From contig JAAZLH010000036.1 of assembly GCA_012799415.1 (NCBI GenBank), positions 1 to 47,446 on the forward strand: a stretch of DNA of 47,446 bases. Direction: 5' to 3'. Source of the DNA: Candidatus Epulonipiscium sp. Its GTDB lineage: Bacteria > Bacillota > Clostridia > Lachnospirales > JAAYNZ01. Both the position numbers and the translations under genes were made by a program. This document shows positions 40,136-47,446 of the stretch, piece after piece (the stretch's first letter is position 1; each line of letters starts with the position of its first letter). The notes beneath the pieces are model-generated. The model searched no databases and had not been told where the DNA came from. It saw only the letters and a list, made by a program, of their open reading frames with translations.

Positions 40136-41938
40136 TTAATCCAGTTGTTCCATTTGGTTCAATAAGTTTTCAAAAACTTGCAATGCTTTTTCTATTGGTT
40201 CTGATGATGTCATATCAACGCCAGCTTTTTTGAGTAGCTCAATAGGATCACTAGAGCTACCTCCTTTTAGAAAGGAGAGATAGTCTTCAACAGCAGGGGT
40301 TCCTTCTTCTAATATTCTTTGGGAAAGAGCAATAGCGGCTGAATAACCAGTAGCATATTGATATACATAAAATCCTCTATAAAAATGAGGAATTCGAGCC
40401 CATTCCATGCAGATTTCATCATCTACCACCATGTGAGGACCATAATATTTACGGTTTAATTCTCCATAGATCTCACAAAGAATATCAGCAGTTAAAGATT
40501 TTCCTTCTTCAATCATGGTGTGGGTAATTTTTTCAAATTCTGCGAACATGGTTTGACGATACAAGGTGCCACGGAATTGCTCCATAAAATAATTGATGAG
40601 ATAGGCTTTTTCTTGAGGATCATTTGCATTTTTTAGCATGTAATCCATGAGAAGGGCTTCATTTACAGTGGAAGCTACCTCTGCTACAAAAATTTTATAG
40701 GCTGCATAGACATAAGGCTGAGTTGTGTCAGAGTAATGGGAATGAAGAGCATGGCCCATTTCATGTGCCAATGTAAATAAATTATTAACATTGTCTTGAT
40801 AGTTCATGAGCACATAAGGGTGGGTACCATAAGCGCCCCAAGAATAAGCACCGCTTCGTTTTCCTTCGTTTTCATAAACATCAATCCATCCTTCACGATA
40901 TCCAGATTGTAGTAATGCTCCATAATCTTCCCCTAAAGGTGCCAATCCTTTGATAGTCAATTCTTTTGCTTTTTCATAAGGAATAACCATATTCACATCT
41001 TTTACTATAGGGGTGTAAAGATCATACATATGAAGCTCATCTACTCCTAATCTTTTTTTCCTCAAATCTACATAGCGATGCATTAGTGGAAGATGTTGAT
41101 GTACGGTTTCTATGAGCTGATCGTAGACGGATACAGGGATCTGATTGGCATCTAAAGCAGCTTCAAGAGCTGTATTATACTTTCTTTGCTTAGCAAAAAA
41201 CACATCAGATTGAATAGCCGCATTTAAGGTAGAAGCCAAAGTGTTTCTTTGTTTATTATAAGTAGAATAGAATTTTTCAAATGTATCTTTTCGTACCTTG
41301 CGATTTGAACTTTCTAGGAGTTGAATAAATCTCCCTTTCGTAATTTCAATCATATCTCCATCTTCATCTTCTACAGTAGGGAAACGTAAATCAGCATCAT
41401 TGATCATGGTATAGATTTGCTGTGGTGCTTGCCCAAGTACATTGGCTTCGGCAAGAAATTGCTCTAGTTCAGCGGATAAAATATGATCTTTTTGCCGCAA
41501 AATATTATTCAAGTATGTTCGATAAAGTTCAAGATTTGTATTCGTATCCATATAATTTTTTAACAGTTCCGTAGGAAGAGCTAAAATTTCAGGAATAATA
41601 AAGGAAAGAGCGCTAGAAACTTTAATTTGTATACTAGTTGCTTCCTGTGCTAGACTTTGATAATGAGCGTTTGTTGTATCTTCGTGTAATTTCATATGGC
41701 TATAAACATAGACCTCTTCTAACCGCTGGCCGATTTTATCTTGTAGTTGCAGGCAATCAAAAAGTGATTGAGAGGAAGAAGAAAAAGTGCCTTGATAGGA
41801 GGAAAGCAAAGGTAGCCAGAGAGTAATATCTTCACAAGCTTTTTTCCAATCAGTATCAGTAGCAAAAAGATCTTCAATTCTCCAGTGATGGACAGGATTG
41901 GTTTCCTCGCGTTTTAAAAGTGTTTTTGATTCGTTCAT
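40136..41938 (-). CDS. pepF: oligoendopeptidase F
   Basis: The 600-residue cytosolic zinc metallopeptidase of family M3 degrades short peptides. The zinc site LAHEMGHALHSHY is at about 390-402 (H392, E393, H396), with the third ligand Glu about 25 residues on (VAEVASTVNEALL). The length equals the TIGR00181 family. AAAAAGGAGC precedes the ATG on the minus strand. It is probably followed by its own terminator; the DUF1294 gene lies upstream on the same strand, 21 bases away, so the two may be co-transcribed. Confidence 0.95.
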   Translation of the reverse strand: MNESKTLLKREETNPVHHWRIEDLFATDTDWKKACEDITLWLPLLSSYQGTFSSSSQSLFDCLQLQDKIGQRLEEVYVYSHMKLHEDTTNAHYQSLAQEATSIQIKVSSALSFIIPEILALPTELLKNYMDTNTNLELYRTYLNNILRQKDHILSAELEQFLAEANVLGQAPQQIYTMINDADLRFPTVEDEDGDMIEITKGRFIQLLESSNRKVRKDTFEKFYSTYNKQRNTLASTLNAAIQSDVFFAKQRKYNTALEAALDANQIPVSVYDQLIETVHQHLPLMHRYVDLRKKRLGVDELHMYDLYTPIVKDVNMVIPYEKAKELTIKGLAPLGEDYGALLQSGYREGWIDVYENEGKRSGAYSWGAYGTHPYVLMNYQDNVNNLFTLAHEMGHALHSHYSDTTQPYVYAAYKIFVAEVASTVNEALLMDYMLKNANDPQEKAYLINYFMEQFRGTLYRQTMFAEFEKITHTMIEEGKSLTADILCEIYGELNRKYYGPHMVVDDEICMEWARIPHFYRGFYVYQYATGYSAAIALSQRILEEGTPAVEDYLSFLKGGSSSDPIELLKKAGVDMTSSEPIEKALQVFENLLNQMEQLD

Positions 41939-41959
41939 ATAATAGCTCCTTTTTTAAAA

Positions 41960-42262
41960 TTATAGTAAAATAGATGTTTTGGATTTTAAAATATAAAAAA
42001 CAAACGGTAAGGTATGTAAGATCAAAAAGAAACTAATCCAGAGATAAAATTTAAGTTTGCTGGTTTTATGGCGAAAAAAGATCATTCCTAAAAATGCACC
42101 TACTGGTGCCAAGATGCTATAAAATAGCAAAGTTTTCTCTGGAATCCGCCATTTTTTTCTTTTTGCTTTGTACTTATCCATACCAAAGAGGATAAAACTC
42201 ATTAAGTTTAAGATAACTAACAAAATAATATCAATGTAAATAAGAATAGAGAATAAATCCAT
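41960..42262 (-). CDS. DUF1294 family small membrane protein
   Basis: The 100-residue protein has three membrane helices (about 6-26, 42-62, 72-92) and the DUF1294 core FGMDKYKAKRKKWRIPEKTLL followed by GAFLGMIFFRHKTSKLKF. Function unknown. It is upstream of pepF on the same strand. An inverted repeat ATATGGtagCCATAT at 42280-42294 lies just upstream and may be an operator. Confidence 0.88.
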   Translation of the reverse strand: MDLFSILIYIDIILLVILNLMSFILFGMDKYKAKRKKWRIPEKTLLFYSILAPVGAFLGMIFFRHKTSKLKFYLWISFFLILHTLPFVFYILKSKTSILL

Positions 42263-42397
42263 TTTAAGACCTCTTTTCTATATGGTAGCCATATTATATT
42301 GTACCACAAAAATTTAAAAAAATAAGCTTTCTATCTTATCTTTTATCTGATAAAATAAGAATAGAATTAGAAAAAAGGACCTTAGAAAGGAAAGGAC

Positions 42398-43261
42398 ATG
42401 AAAAACAAAATACAGCAATATATCATTCTATTTCTATTGGTAATTGGAGTCATTACTACTATCACTACGGGTTATGCCCATCCAGGTTCTCCCCTAGAAG
42501 AAGGACAAGAAATTCCTATTTTAATGTACCATCACCTTACATTGCAGGGAGAAAACCTTAATTCTGTTACTGTTAGCGTAGAAAAATTTAAAAGAGATAT
42601 GGAGTATCTAAAAGAGGAAGGTTATACAACGCTTTTTTTTAGTGACATACTGGAGGCGCAGGCAGAGGGGCGGCCCCTACCATCTAAGCCTATTATTATT
42701 ACATTTGATGATGGATATCGAAGTAATTATGAGTATGCTTACCCCATTTTAAAAGAAAAAGGACTAAAAGGAACAATCTTTTTAATTGGTTGGTCTATGG
42801 GACGTACAACTCATAAAGATGGTATTACTCCCATTATTCCTCACTTTAATTGGGATGAGGCACGAGAAATGTATAATTCAGGTGTTATTGATTTGCAGCA
42901 TCACACCTATGATCTTCATAATTCTACTATGCTAATACCTTCTTATGGTATTGGAGTTATGCCTTACTACAATGAAACTATGGAAGACTATACAAATCGC
43001 TTTTTATACGATACAATTTTATGGAAGCAAAAAATAGAAGCAGAGGTAGGGAATCATGTATTTGTTTTTTCCTATCCTTATGGCTTGGCAAATCCCTTAA
43101 CAGAACAAATTCTTAAAGATAGTGGGTTTTATTTCTCTGTGTTAACAGGTACAGGAATAAAGATGTGGTCCAATACACGTTTTTCATTATATCGGATGAA
43201 TGTAACTGAAGAGGATACGCTAGAGACATTACTGCAGCAATTTACCTATTATACAAACTAA
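42398..43261 (+). CDS. polysaccharide deacetylase (NodB domain), secreted
   Basis: The 287-residue protein has an N-terminal hydrophobic signal (about 7-27, ending TTGYAHP) and a NodB deacetylase domain: ILMYHHL (41-47), TFDDGYRSNY (D104, D105 acting on base/metal) and LQHHTYDLH (metal-binding His pair). It removes acetyl groups from cell-wall or extracellular polysaccharide; the LMYHHL start resembles PgaB/IcaB-like enzymes. Starts at AGAAAGGAAAGG (42384-42395). The parvulin gene follows 13 bases downstream. Confidence 0.88.
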   Translation: MKNKIQQYIILFLLVIGVITTITTGYAHPGSPLEEGQEIPILMYHHLTLQGENLNSVTVSVEKFKRDMEYLKEEGYTTLFFSDILEAQAEGRPLPSKPIIITFDDGYRSNYEYAYPILKEKGLKGTIFLIGWSMGRTTHKDGITPIIPHFNWDEAREMYNSGVIDLQHHTYDLHNSTMLIPSYGIGVMPYYNETMEDYTNRFLYDTILWKQKIEAEVGNHVFVFSYPYGLANPLTEQILKDSGFYFSVLTGTGIKMWSNTRFSLYRMNVTEEDTLETLLQQFTYYTN

Positions 43262-43274
43262 AAGGAGCATAACC

Positions 43275-44030
43275 ATGGAAAAAAATGTTGTAGCTAAAGT
43301 AGGAACCAGTGAAATAACACAGCAAGAGGTATTAAGAACGATGCAGTCCATGCCGAGAGAGCAAATGGCTCAATTTAGCCAAGCTAATGGGCGTAAGCAG
43401 TTAGTAGAGGAAATGGTTCTTAGAGAACTACTGTATTTAGATGCCAAAGATCAAGGTTTTGATAAAGATGAGGCCTTTTTAGCTGAATTAAAGGAAGCAA
43501 AAGAGTTTTTATTAAAACAATATGCAGTAAAAAAATTGGTTACTACAGTAGAAATTGATGATGAAGAAGTAAAAGGATATTATGAAGGGCATCCTGAATC
43601 CTTTAAAACACCAGTTCAAGTAAAAGCCCGTCATATTTTAGTAGCTGATGAGGAAGAAGCTAGAGAGATCTTAAATGAAATTAAAGGTGGAAAAGATTTT
43701 GGGGAGGCAGCAAAAGAATATTCTACTTGCCCTTCAAAGGAACGAGGAGGAGACCTAGGTTTCTTTACATCAGGCCAAATGGTAAAAGAGTTTGATGAGG
43801 TAGCTTTCAACTTAGAAGTAGGAGAACTAAGCCATATCGTAAAAACTCAATTTGGATATCATTTGATTCAAGTAGAGGACAAAAAAGAAAGTGGAACACA
43901 AACTTTTGAAGAAGTAAAAGATCAGTTAAAACAATTTTTATTACAACAAAAACAAAGTTTACGGTATGTAGAGTATACAGATACATTAAAAAAGAAATAT
44001 CCTATTGAAATTAATGAAGCAGCTATATAG
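43275..44030 (+). CDS. parvulin-type peptidyl-prolyl isomerase, cytosolic
   Basis: The 251-residue protein has a SurA-like helical N-terminal part (about 1-110) and a parvulin domain (about 113-205): ARHILVADEEEA, FGEAAKEYSTCPSKERGGDLGFF and FGYHLIQVEDK. No signal peptide or lipobox is present, unlike PrsA, so it should assist folding in the cytosol. AAAGGAGC at 43261-43268 precedes the start. It is probably co-transcribed with the deacetylase upstream. Confidence 0.9.
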   Translation: MEKNVVAKVGTSEITQQEVLRTMQSMPREQMAQFSQANGRKQLVEEMVLRELLYLDAKDQGFDKDEAFLAELKEAKEFLLKQYAVKKLVTTVEIDDEEVKGYYEGHPESFKTPVQVKARHILVADEEEAREILNEIKGGKDFGEAAKEYSTCPSKERGGDLGFFTSGQMVKEFDEVAFNLEVGELSHIVKTQFGYHLIQVEDKKESGTQTFEEVKDQLKQFLLQQKQSLRYVEYTDTLKKKYPIEINEAAI

Positions 44031-44045
44031 GAATAAATGAAGTTC

Positions 44046-44089
44046 AATCCCTCATATATTGGTACAAATAAGTATATGGGGGATTTTTT
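44046..44089 (+). terminator. terminator-like hairpin that contains the next gene's ribosome binding site
   Basis: Arms 44046-44058 (aatccctcatata) and 44073-44085 (tatatgggggatt) pair over 13 positions with one G-U pair, followed by four further T residues and then the ATG of the YkvI-like gene at 44090. The only Shine-Dalgarno-like sequence (GGGGG, 44078-44082) is in the right arm, so folding would both end transcription and hide the start. Confidence 0.8.
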
Positions 44090-45190
44090 ATGTCTAAAGA
44101 TAGAAAACTAATTTTTCAAATTGCTAGCGTTTATATTGGTACAGTAGTTGGAGCAGGCTTTGCATCTGGACAAGAAATGGTTCAGTTTTTTACAGTATAC
44201 GGAGTTTCAGGAATGTATGGCTTAGTTTTGACAGGTTTAATTTTTTCTCTCATTGGTTGGGCTGTATTAGATCGAGTTTATAAATACCAAATCAAAGATT
44301 ATCAAGAAATGATCAGGCCTATGCTAGGAAATACTGTTACTATTGTCATGGAGGGGATCGTTGCTCTTTTTTTAATGATTAGTTTTTGTGCTATGTTGGC
44401 GGGAACAGGAGCATTATTAAATCAACGATTTCAGATTCCTAGTTATGCAGGAACTTTAGGAATGGCTTTTATTTGTTTTTTTACTTTTCTATATGATGTC
44501 CAGGGGATGGTTGTCATAAATGTTATTTTAGTTCCTGTTTTATTTTTAGGCGGAATTTTATTAGCGTTATATATCTTAATTTTTAGGGATATAACTGTAT
44601 TTGCAGGGATTGGAGAGAGTTTTAGGCTTATTCGATACCATTGGTTTTCTTCTAGTCTTTTATATATTGGTTATAATTCTATTACTGCTATCGTAGTTCT
44701 TACAACTTTACAGCCTTATTTAGCCCATAGGAAAATAGCTAAAAAAGGTGGAATATATGGTGGTATGGGCCTAGGGATCTTAGGTTTATCTTTGGGTTTG
44801 GTTACCATGATTTATCGGGGGAAAATAGAATTTTTTGAAATCCCTTTATTAGAAATTGTTATTAACTATTCTCCTTGGATCCATTGGATTTACTTCTTTG
44901 TTATTTTAGCCGCTATGTATACAACTGCAGTATCAACAGGATATGGATTTGCTAATAGAATGTCTACTATTTTGTCCCTTAATCCTTATGTATCCGTAGT
45001 CTTAACTGTAGCTACAGGTTTATTAACTGCCCAAATAGGATTTTCAAATATTGTTCAAAAGATCTATCCTTTATTTGGATATATAGGATTATTTGAAGTG
45101 CTTGTTATCCTCCTTTATTTCGCAAAAGATAAAAGACAAGAGATGGGCTCAAAGACCACAACAAGAACATTGAAAAAAGCCAGAAAATAG
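44090..45190 (+). CDS. YkvI-family membrane transporter
   Basis: The 366-residue protein has about ten membrane helices and the YkvI family N-terminus (FQIASVYIGTVVGAGFASGQE, about 10-29), where the unwound-helix motif GAGFASG is shared with amino-acid transporters of the LeuT fold. Substrate is unknown; branched-chain amino acids are often proposed for relatives. The start codon follows a terminator-like hairpin without a gap, which suggests tight or conditional expression. Confidence 0.85.
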   Translation: MSKDRKLIFQIASVYIGTVVGAGFASGQEMVQFFTVYGVSGMYGLVLTGLIFSLIGWAVLDRVYKYQIKDYQEMIRPMLGNTVTIVMEGIVALFLMISFCAMLAGTGALLNQRFQIPSYAGTLGMAFICFFTFLYDVQGMVVINVILVPVLFLGGILLALYILIFRDITVFAGIGESFRLIRYHWFSSSLLYIGYNSITAIVVLTTLQPYLAHRKIAKKGGIYGGMGLGILGLSLGLVTMIYRGKIEFFEIPLLEIVINYSPWIHWIYFFVILAAMYTTAVSTGYGFANRMSTILSLNPYVSVVLTVATGLLTAQIGFSNIVQKIYPLFGYIGLFEVLVILLYFAKDKRQEMGSKTTTRTLKKARK

Positions 45191-45256
45191 GGTAATATTA
45201 AGAAGTAAAGTTGTATATTTATACTTAACTAAGGAATAGGCACTGGAGGAAGAACA

Positions 45257-46471
45257 TTGGAAAAAGCAGTAAGCAAAAAAAATAGAAATGTAAAAACAAA
45301 AAGTAGAAAGAAACGAGTTTTGAGAAAAGGTGCTTTTTTTTGGCTCTTAGTTATGATAATTGCTGGAGGAATTTTATGGCGTCAACAAAATAATACAATA
45401 AATTTGATGGAAGTTTTTCAACAAGAGCCAGTTCAAGAGAGGCAGGAAGCAATTCCTTTACTCACCTATAATCCTTCAGAGCCCAATTATTTTGGAATCT
45501 ATGAGAAAGACTTAATTTATAGCAGTAAAGATGGTATTAAGCGATTAACTCTAGATGGATCTATAATATGGAGCCAAGCCTATTCTATGAAAAAACCATA
45601 TTTAGTAGTGAGTACTCCTTATGTAGGAGTAGGAGACATAGGAGGACAAGATATTTATATTTTTGAGGGAAAAGGTCTTTTATATTCTATTAAAGCAGCC
45701 TATCCTATTTTAGAGTTTATATTAACAGAGCAAGGGTGGGTAGGAGTTTTACAACAAACACCTACAGGCCATCAGGTATCTATCTACGATCCCAAAGGAA
45801 ATATTCAAATTGATCATATCACTTACTTAGAAAAAGATGGACAACCCATGAGTATTTTTATTTCTCCAAATGGGGAACAATTAGTAACAAGTTATGTAGA
45901 TACTTACAGTAGTGAAATTCTGAGCAAATTAACTTTTTTTAATATTGGAGCTTTAGGAGAGTTGCAAATTGATTCTATTACAGGTGCTCATCATTATTCA
46001 AATATGCTTATTCCATTAGGTAAATTTTTTGATTCTAATACATTTGTAGCCATTAGTGAACAGAAATTGATGGGGTTTGATGTTAATACGAATCCTGTAG
46101 AGATATGGAATTATGCTTTTACTCAAAAAGTAAGGCGGGTTTCCGCTAAGGGAAGTCAATCAGTGGCCCTTGCTTTTGGCGATCCTTTACCGGGGGAAAC
46201 AGGGGAGCAACAAGAGATTACTAGAATTTATAACCAACAAGGAAAAATTCTAGGTGAGTTTATAACGAAAGAGCCTGTGGATTATTTACATCATACAGAT
46301 AGCCTTACGATTATTGGAGCAGGTAGGACATTTTACGGGATAACTTCAAAAGGTAAACAGTTGTGGGAATACAAAGCGACTAAAGATATAAAAGCTTTTT
46401 TGCCCTTTGGGGGAAATAAAAGTTTCTTATTAGTATCTCAAGACCAAGTGGAATGGATTGATATCTACTAA
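45257..46471 (+). CDS. DUF5711 family membrane-anchored beta-propeller protein
   Basis: The 404-residue protein starts at TTG 45257 behind GGAGGA (45245-45250). A very basic N-terminus (KKNRNVKTKSRKKRV) is followed by one membrane helix (about 26-43) and an outer domain of repeating beta blades (about 65-404), as in DUF5711. It may scaffold envelope or division proteins; function is unknown. The CvpA gene follows 11 bases downstream, so they share an operon. Confidence 0.82.
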   Translation: MEKAVSKKNRNVKTKSRKKRVLRKGAFFWLLVMIIAGGILWRQQNNTINLMEVFQQEPVQERQEAIPLLTYNPSEPNYFGIYEKDLIYSSKDGIKRLTLDGSIIWSQAYSMKKPYLVVSTPYVGVGDIGGQDIYIFEGKGLLYSIKAAYPILEFILTEQGWVGVLQQTPTGHQVSIYDPKGNIQIDHITYLEKDGQPMSIFISPNGEQLVTSYVDTYSSEILSKLTFFNIGALGELQIDSITGAHHYSNMLIPLGKFFDSNTFVAISEQKLMGFDVNTNPVEIWNYAFTQKVRRVSAKGSQSVALAFGDPLPGETGEQQEITRIYNQQGKILGEFITKEPVDYLHHTDSLTIIGAGRTFYGITSKGKQLWEYKATKDIKAFLPFGGNKSFLLVSQDQVEWIDIY

Positions 46472-46482
46472 GGAGGTAGGGT

Positions 46483-47178
46483 ATGTTTAATTGGATGGAT
46501 GGTATTGTACTAGGAGTTTGTCTAGTAAATGGCCTTATTGCTTATCGGCGAGGATTGGTTGGTTCTTTATTTCGTATATTTTTTTATGGTATAGGACTTT
46601 TTTTATCTTATAAGATCTATCCTACTATCAGCCGATTTTTAAGATACTCCACAGGGCTCTTTGATCTATTCAAAACAAAAGCTACCTCAGTTTTACAATT
46701 GGAAAGTACAATAGAAGAATATACTTTGCAGGCACAAAGAAATATGATTCAGCATTTGCCAGTACCTGAAATTTTAAAATCACGACTTATTGAAAATAAC
46801 AATACAGAAGTCTATAATATTTTAAAAGTAAAGGGATTAGATGATTATATTGCTGGTTATGTAGCAAATCTAATGATGAATGCTCTGACCTTAATTTTAG
46901 TTTTTTTGATTATTTTTATTGGAATGAAGATTTTACTTAAAACAACAGATTTTTTTACTAACTTGCCAGGCATTCGATTTATAAATAAGATAAGTGGTTT
47001 ATTTGTAGGCTTAGGGATTGGGCTTATTCAAGTATGGTTATTGTATTTAATTCTGATTCCTTTCTATTTAAATCCTAAATACCTGATGATCCAAAAAGCT
47101 ATTGATGAGTCTCTAATGGCTCGCTATTGCTATGAAAACAATATGATTTTATACTTTTTAGGGAAAATATTTTATTAA
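46483..47178 (+). CDS. CvpA-family membrane protein
   Basis: The 231-residue protein has four membrane helices (about 4-22, 28-48, 131-152, 170-195) and the CvpA start MFNWMDGIVLGVCLVNGLIAYRRG. The long insertion between helices 2 and 3 (about 50-130) is outside the membrane. The family is linked to colicin V production and envelope integrity. AAGGAGG at 46471-46477. It is the last gene before the rRNA operon. Confidence 0.87.
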   Translation: MFNWMDGIVLGVCLVNGLIAYRRGLVGSLFRIFFYGIGLFLSYKIYPTISRFLRYSTGLFDLFKTKATSVLQLESTIEEYTLQAQRNMIQHLPVPEILKSRLIENNNTEVYNILKVKGLDDYIAGYVANLMMNALTLILVFLIIFIGMKILLKTTDFFTNLPGIRFINKISGLFVGLGIGLIQVWLLYLILIPFYLNPKYLMIQKAIDESLMARYCYENNMILYFLGKIFY

Positions 47179-47191
47179 TTATAAAAAAGTG

Positions 47192-47220
47192 TTGACATAG
47201 GGTGATAAGGGTGGTACAAT
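47192..47220 (+). promoter_or_regulatory. rRNA operon promoter
   Basis: TTGACA at 47192-47197, 17-bp spacer, TACAAT at 47215-47220. Transcription would start near 47227 and run through a long leader into 16S rRNA. A second possible promoter with TATAAT at 47315-47320 and TTGAAA at 47290-47295 has poor spacing (19 bp). Confidence 0.9.
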
Positions 47221-47423
47221 GATCTTCGTTGCTCCGGAAACGGAACAACACAGCACTTTGAAAACTGAACAGCATAACAACCCGTTCTTTTGAAAGAAAG
47301 AACAACCCATATAATATAATAAGTAGAGAATTGCGTTTTGTTCTTTAAAACGTAATGAATCACTTAGTTCTTCCCATAGGAAGAACAAGATTTAAAAGAT
47401 GCTAGTGCATCATGAACCGATCA
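47221..47423 (+). other. 16S rRNA leader with processing hairpins
   Basis: The leader contains the typical segment ctttgaaaactgaacagc (47257-47274), a hairpin cgtttt/aaaacg near 47334-47352, an exact 8-bp hairpin gttcttcc (47367-47374) / ggaagaac (47379-47386), and gatgc/gcatc around 47399-47412. These are usual antitermination and RNase processing elements. No protein gene is present here. Confidence 0.75.
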
Positions 47424-47446
47424 AAACACGAGAGTTTGATCCTGGC
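47424..47446 (+). rRNA. rrs: 16S ribosomal RNA, 5' end only
   Basis: The window ends with AGAGTTTGATCCTGGC (47431-47446), the universal start of bacterial 16S rRNA. By alignment to the E. coli numbering, in which this A is position 8, base 1 falls near 47424. The rest lies outside the window. Confidence 0.93.

Noticed and set aside
47175..47388. Several minus-strand frames over the rRNA leader
   Set aside because: They lie on hairpin-rich leader DNA opposite a strong rRNA promoter; composition is Phe/Cys/Leu-rich as expected from A-rich DNA read backward.
1..47446. CRISPR arrays, insertion sequences, prophage or tRNA genes
   Set aside because: No regularly spaced repeats, transposase or integrase motifs, phage structural genes or cloverleaf sequences were seen on either strand.

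Overview
The window comes from a low-GC Gram-positive, spore-forming anaerobe, most probably a member of class Clostridia. The evidence is AT-rich DNA, strong AGGAGG ribosome binding sites, hairpin terminators, ferredoxin-linked 2-oxoacid metabolism, sporulation genes (YyaC, PdaA-type deacetylase, YtaF) and clostridial families such as DUF134, DUF5320 and TIGR03905. The genus cannot be fixed from this stretch. The right end is the first bases of a 16S rRNA gene behind a strong rRNA promoter.

Layout. 1-0.9 kb: the 3' end of an unidentified gene and a hemerythrin-like protein. 1-10.7 kb: a glycan-utilisation locus with a GH4 alpha-galactosidase (melA), a divergent AraC regulator, a LacI-family regulator and an operon of two ABC permeases, a solute-binding lipoprotein and a GH2 glycosidase. 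This operon starts at a near-perfect sigma-A promoter with a perfect 14-bp LacI-type operator at the transcription start. No ATPase is encoded, so the importer probably uses a shared MsmX-type ATPase. 10.7-12 kb: a structured non-coding region and a 2-hydroxyacid dehydrogenase. 12-16.4 kb: a DUF5320 / DUF134 / NifU-like (broken) / NifB-NifX-like / MinD-ferredoxin x2 / Mrp-NBP35 / NifX-like cluster, related in content to the 'orange protein' (ORP) clusters of sulfate reducers. Its promoter lies between two identical 12-bp palindromes. The NifU-like gene has not been called as a gene by length alone: it is a pseudogene with an internal deletion and frameshift.

16.4-22.5 kb: a TraX-family membrane protein, a TSCPD-domain protein, an orphan membrane protein, a decayed gene, MTA/SAH nucleosidase, glucuronate isomerase (uxaC) with its own LacI regulator, and an unknown membrane protein behind a palindromic operator. 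22.5-26.8 kb: a two-gene 2-oxoacid:ferredoxin oxidoreductase in which the four canonical subunits are fused as gamma-delta and alpha-beta, then YtaF. 26.8-31.9 kb (minus strand): a TetR repressor, an MMPL/RND exporter and a large secreted heptad-repeat protein, controlled by two TetR-type operators that flank the promoter. 32-47 kb: mostly housekeeping, envelope and spore genes: a PdaA-like deacetylase with an apparent ATA start, pgi, a Gfo/Idh oxidoreductase, NiaR, a PTS EIIC-like permease, YyaC, an MPN-like/LysM membrane protein, PepF, DUF1294, a second deacetylase, a parvulin, a YkvI-like permease, DUF5711 and CvpA.

The best candidates for undescribed biology are: the ORP-like ATPase cluster with its paired operators and Cys/His-rich regulator; two intergenic inverted-repeat elements 28 kb apart that are closed by almost the same stem; the membrane protein joining a metal-site-degenerate MPN domain to LysM; a terminator hairpin that also holds the ribosome binding site of the YkvI-like gene; and the TetR-controlled MMPL/heptad-repeat pair. 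All identifications rest on reading the sequence and recalled family features; no database search was run.
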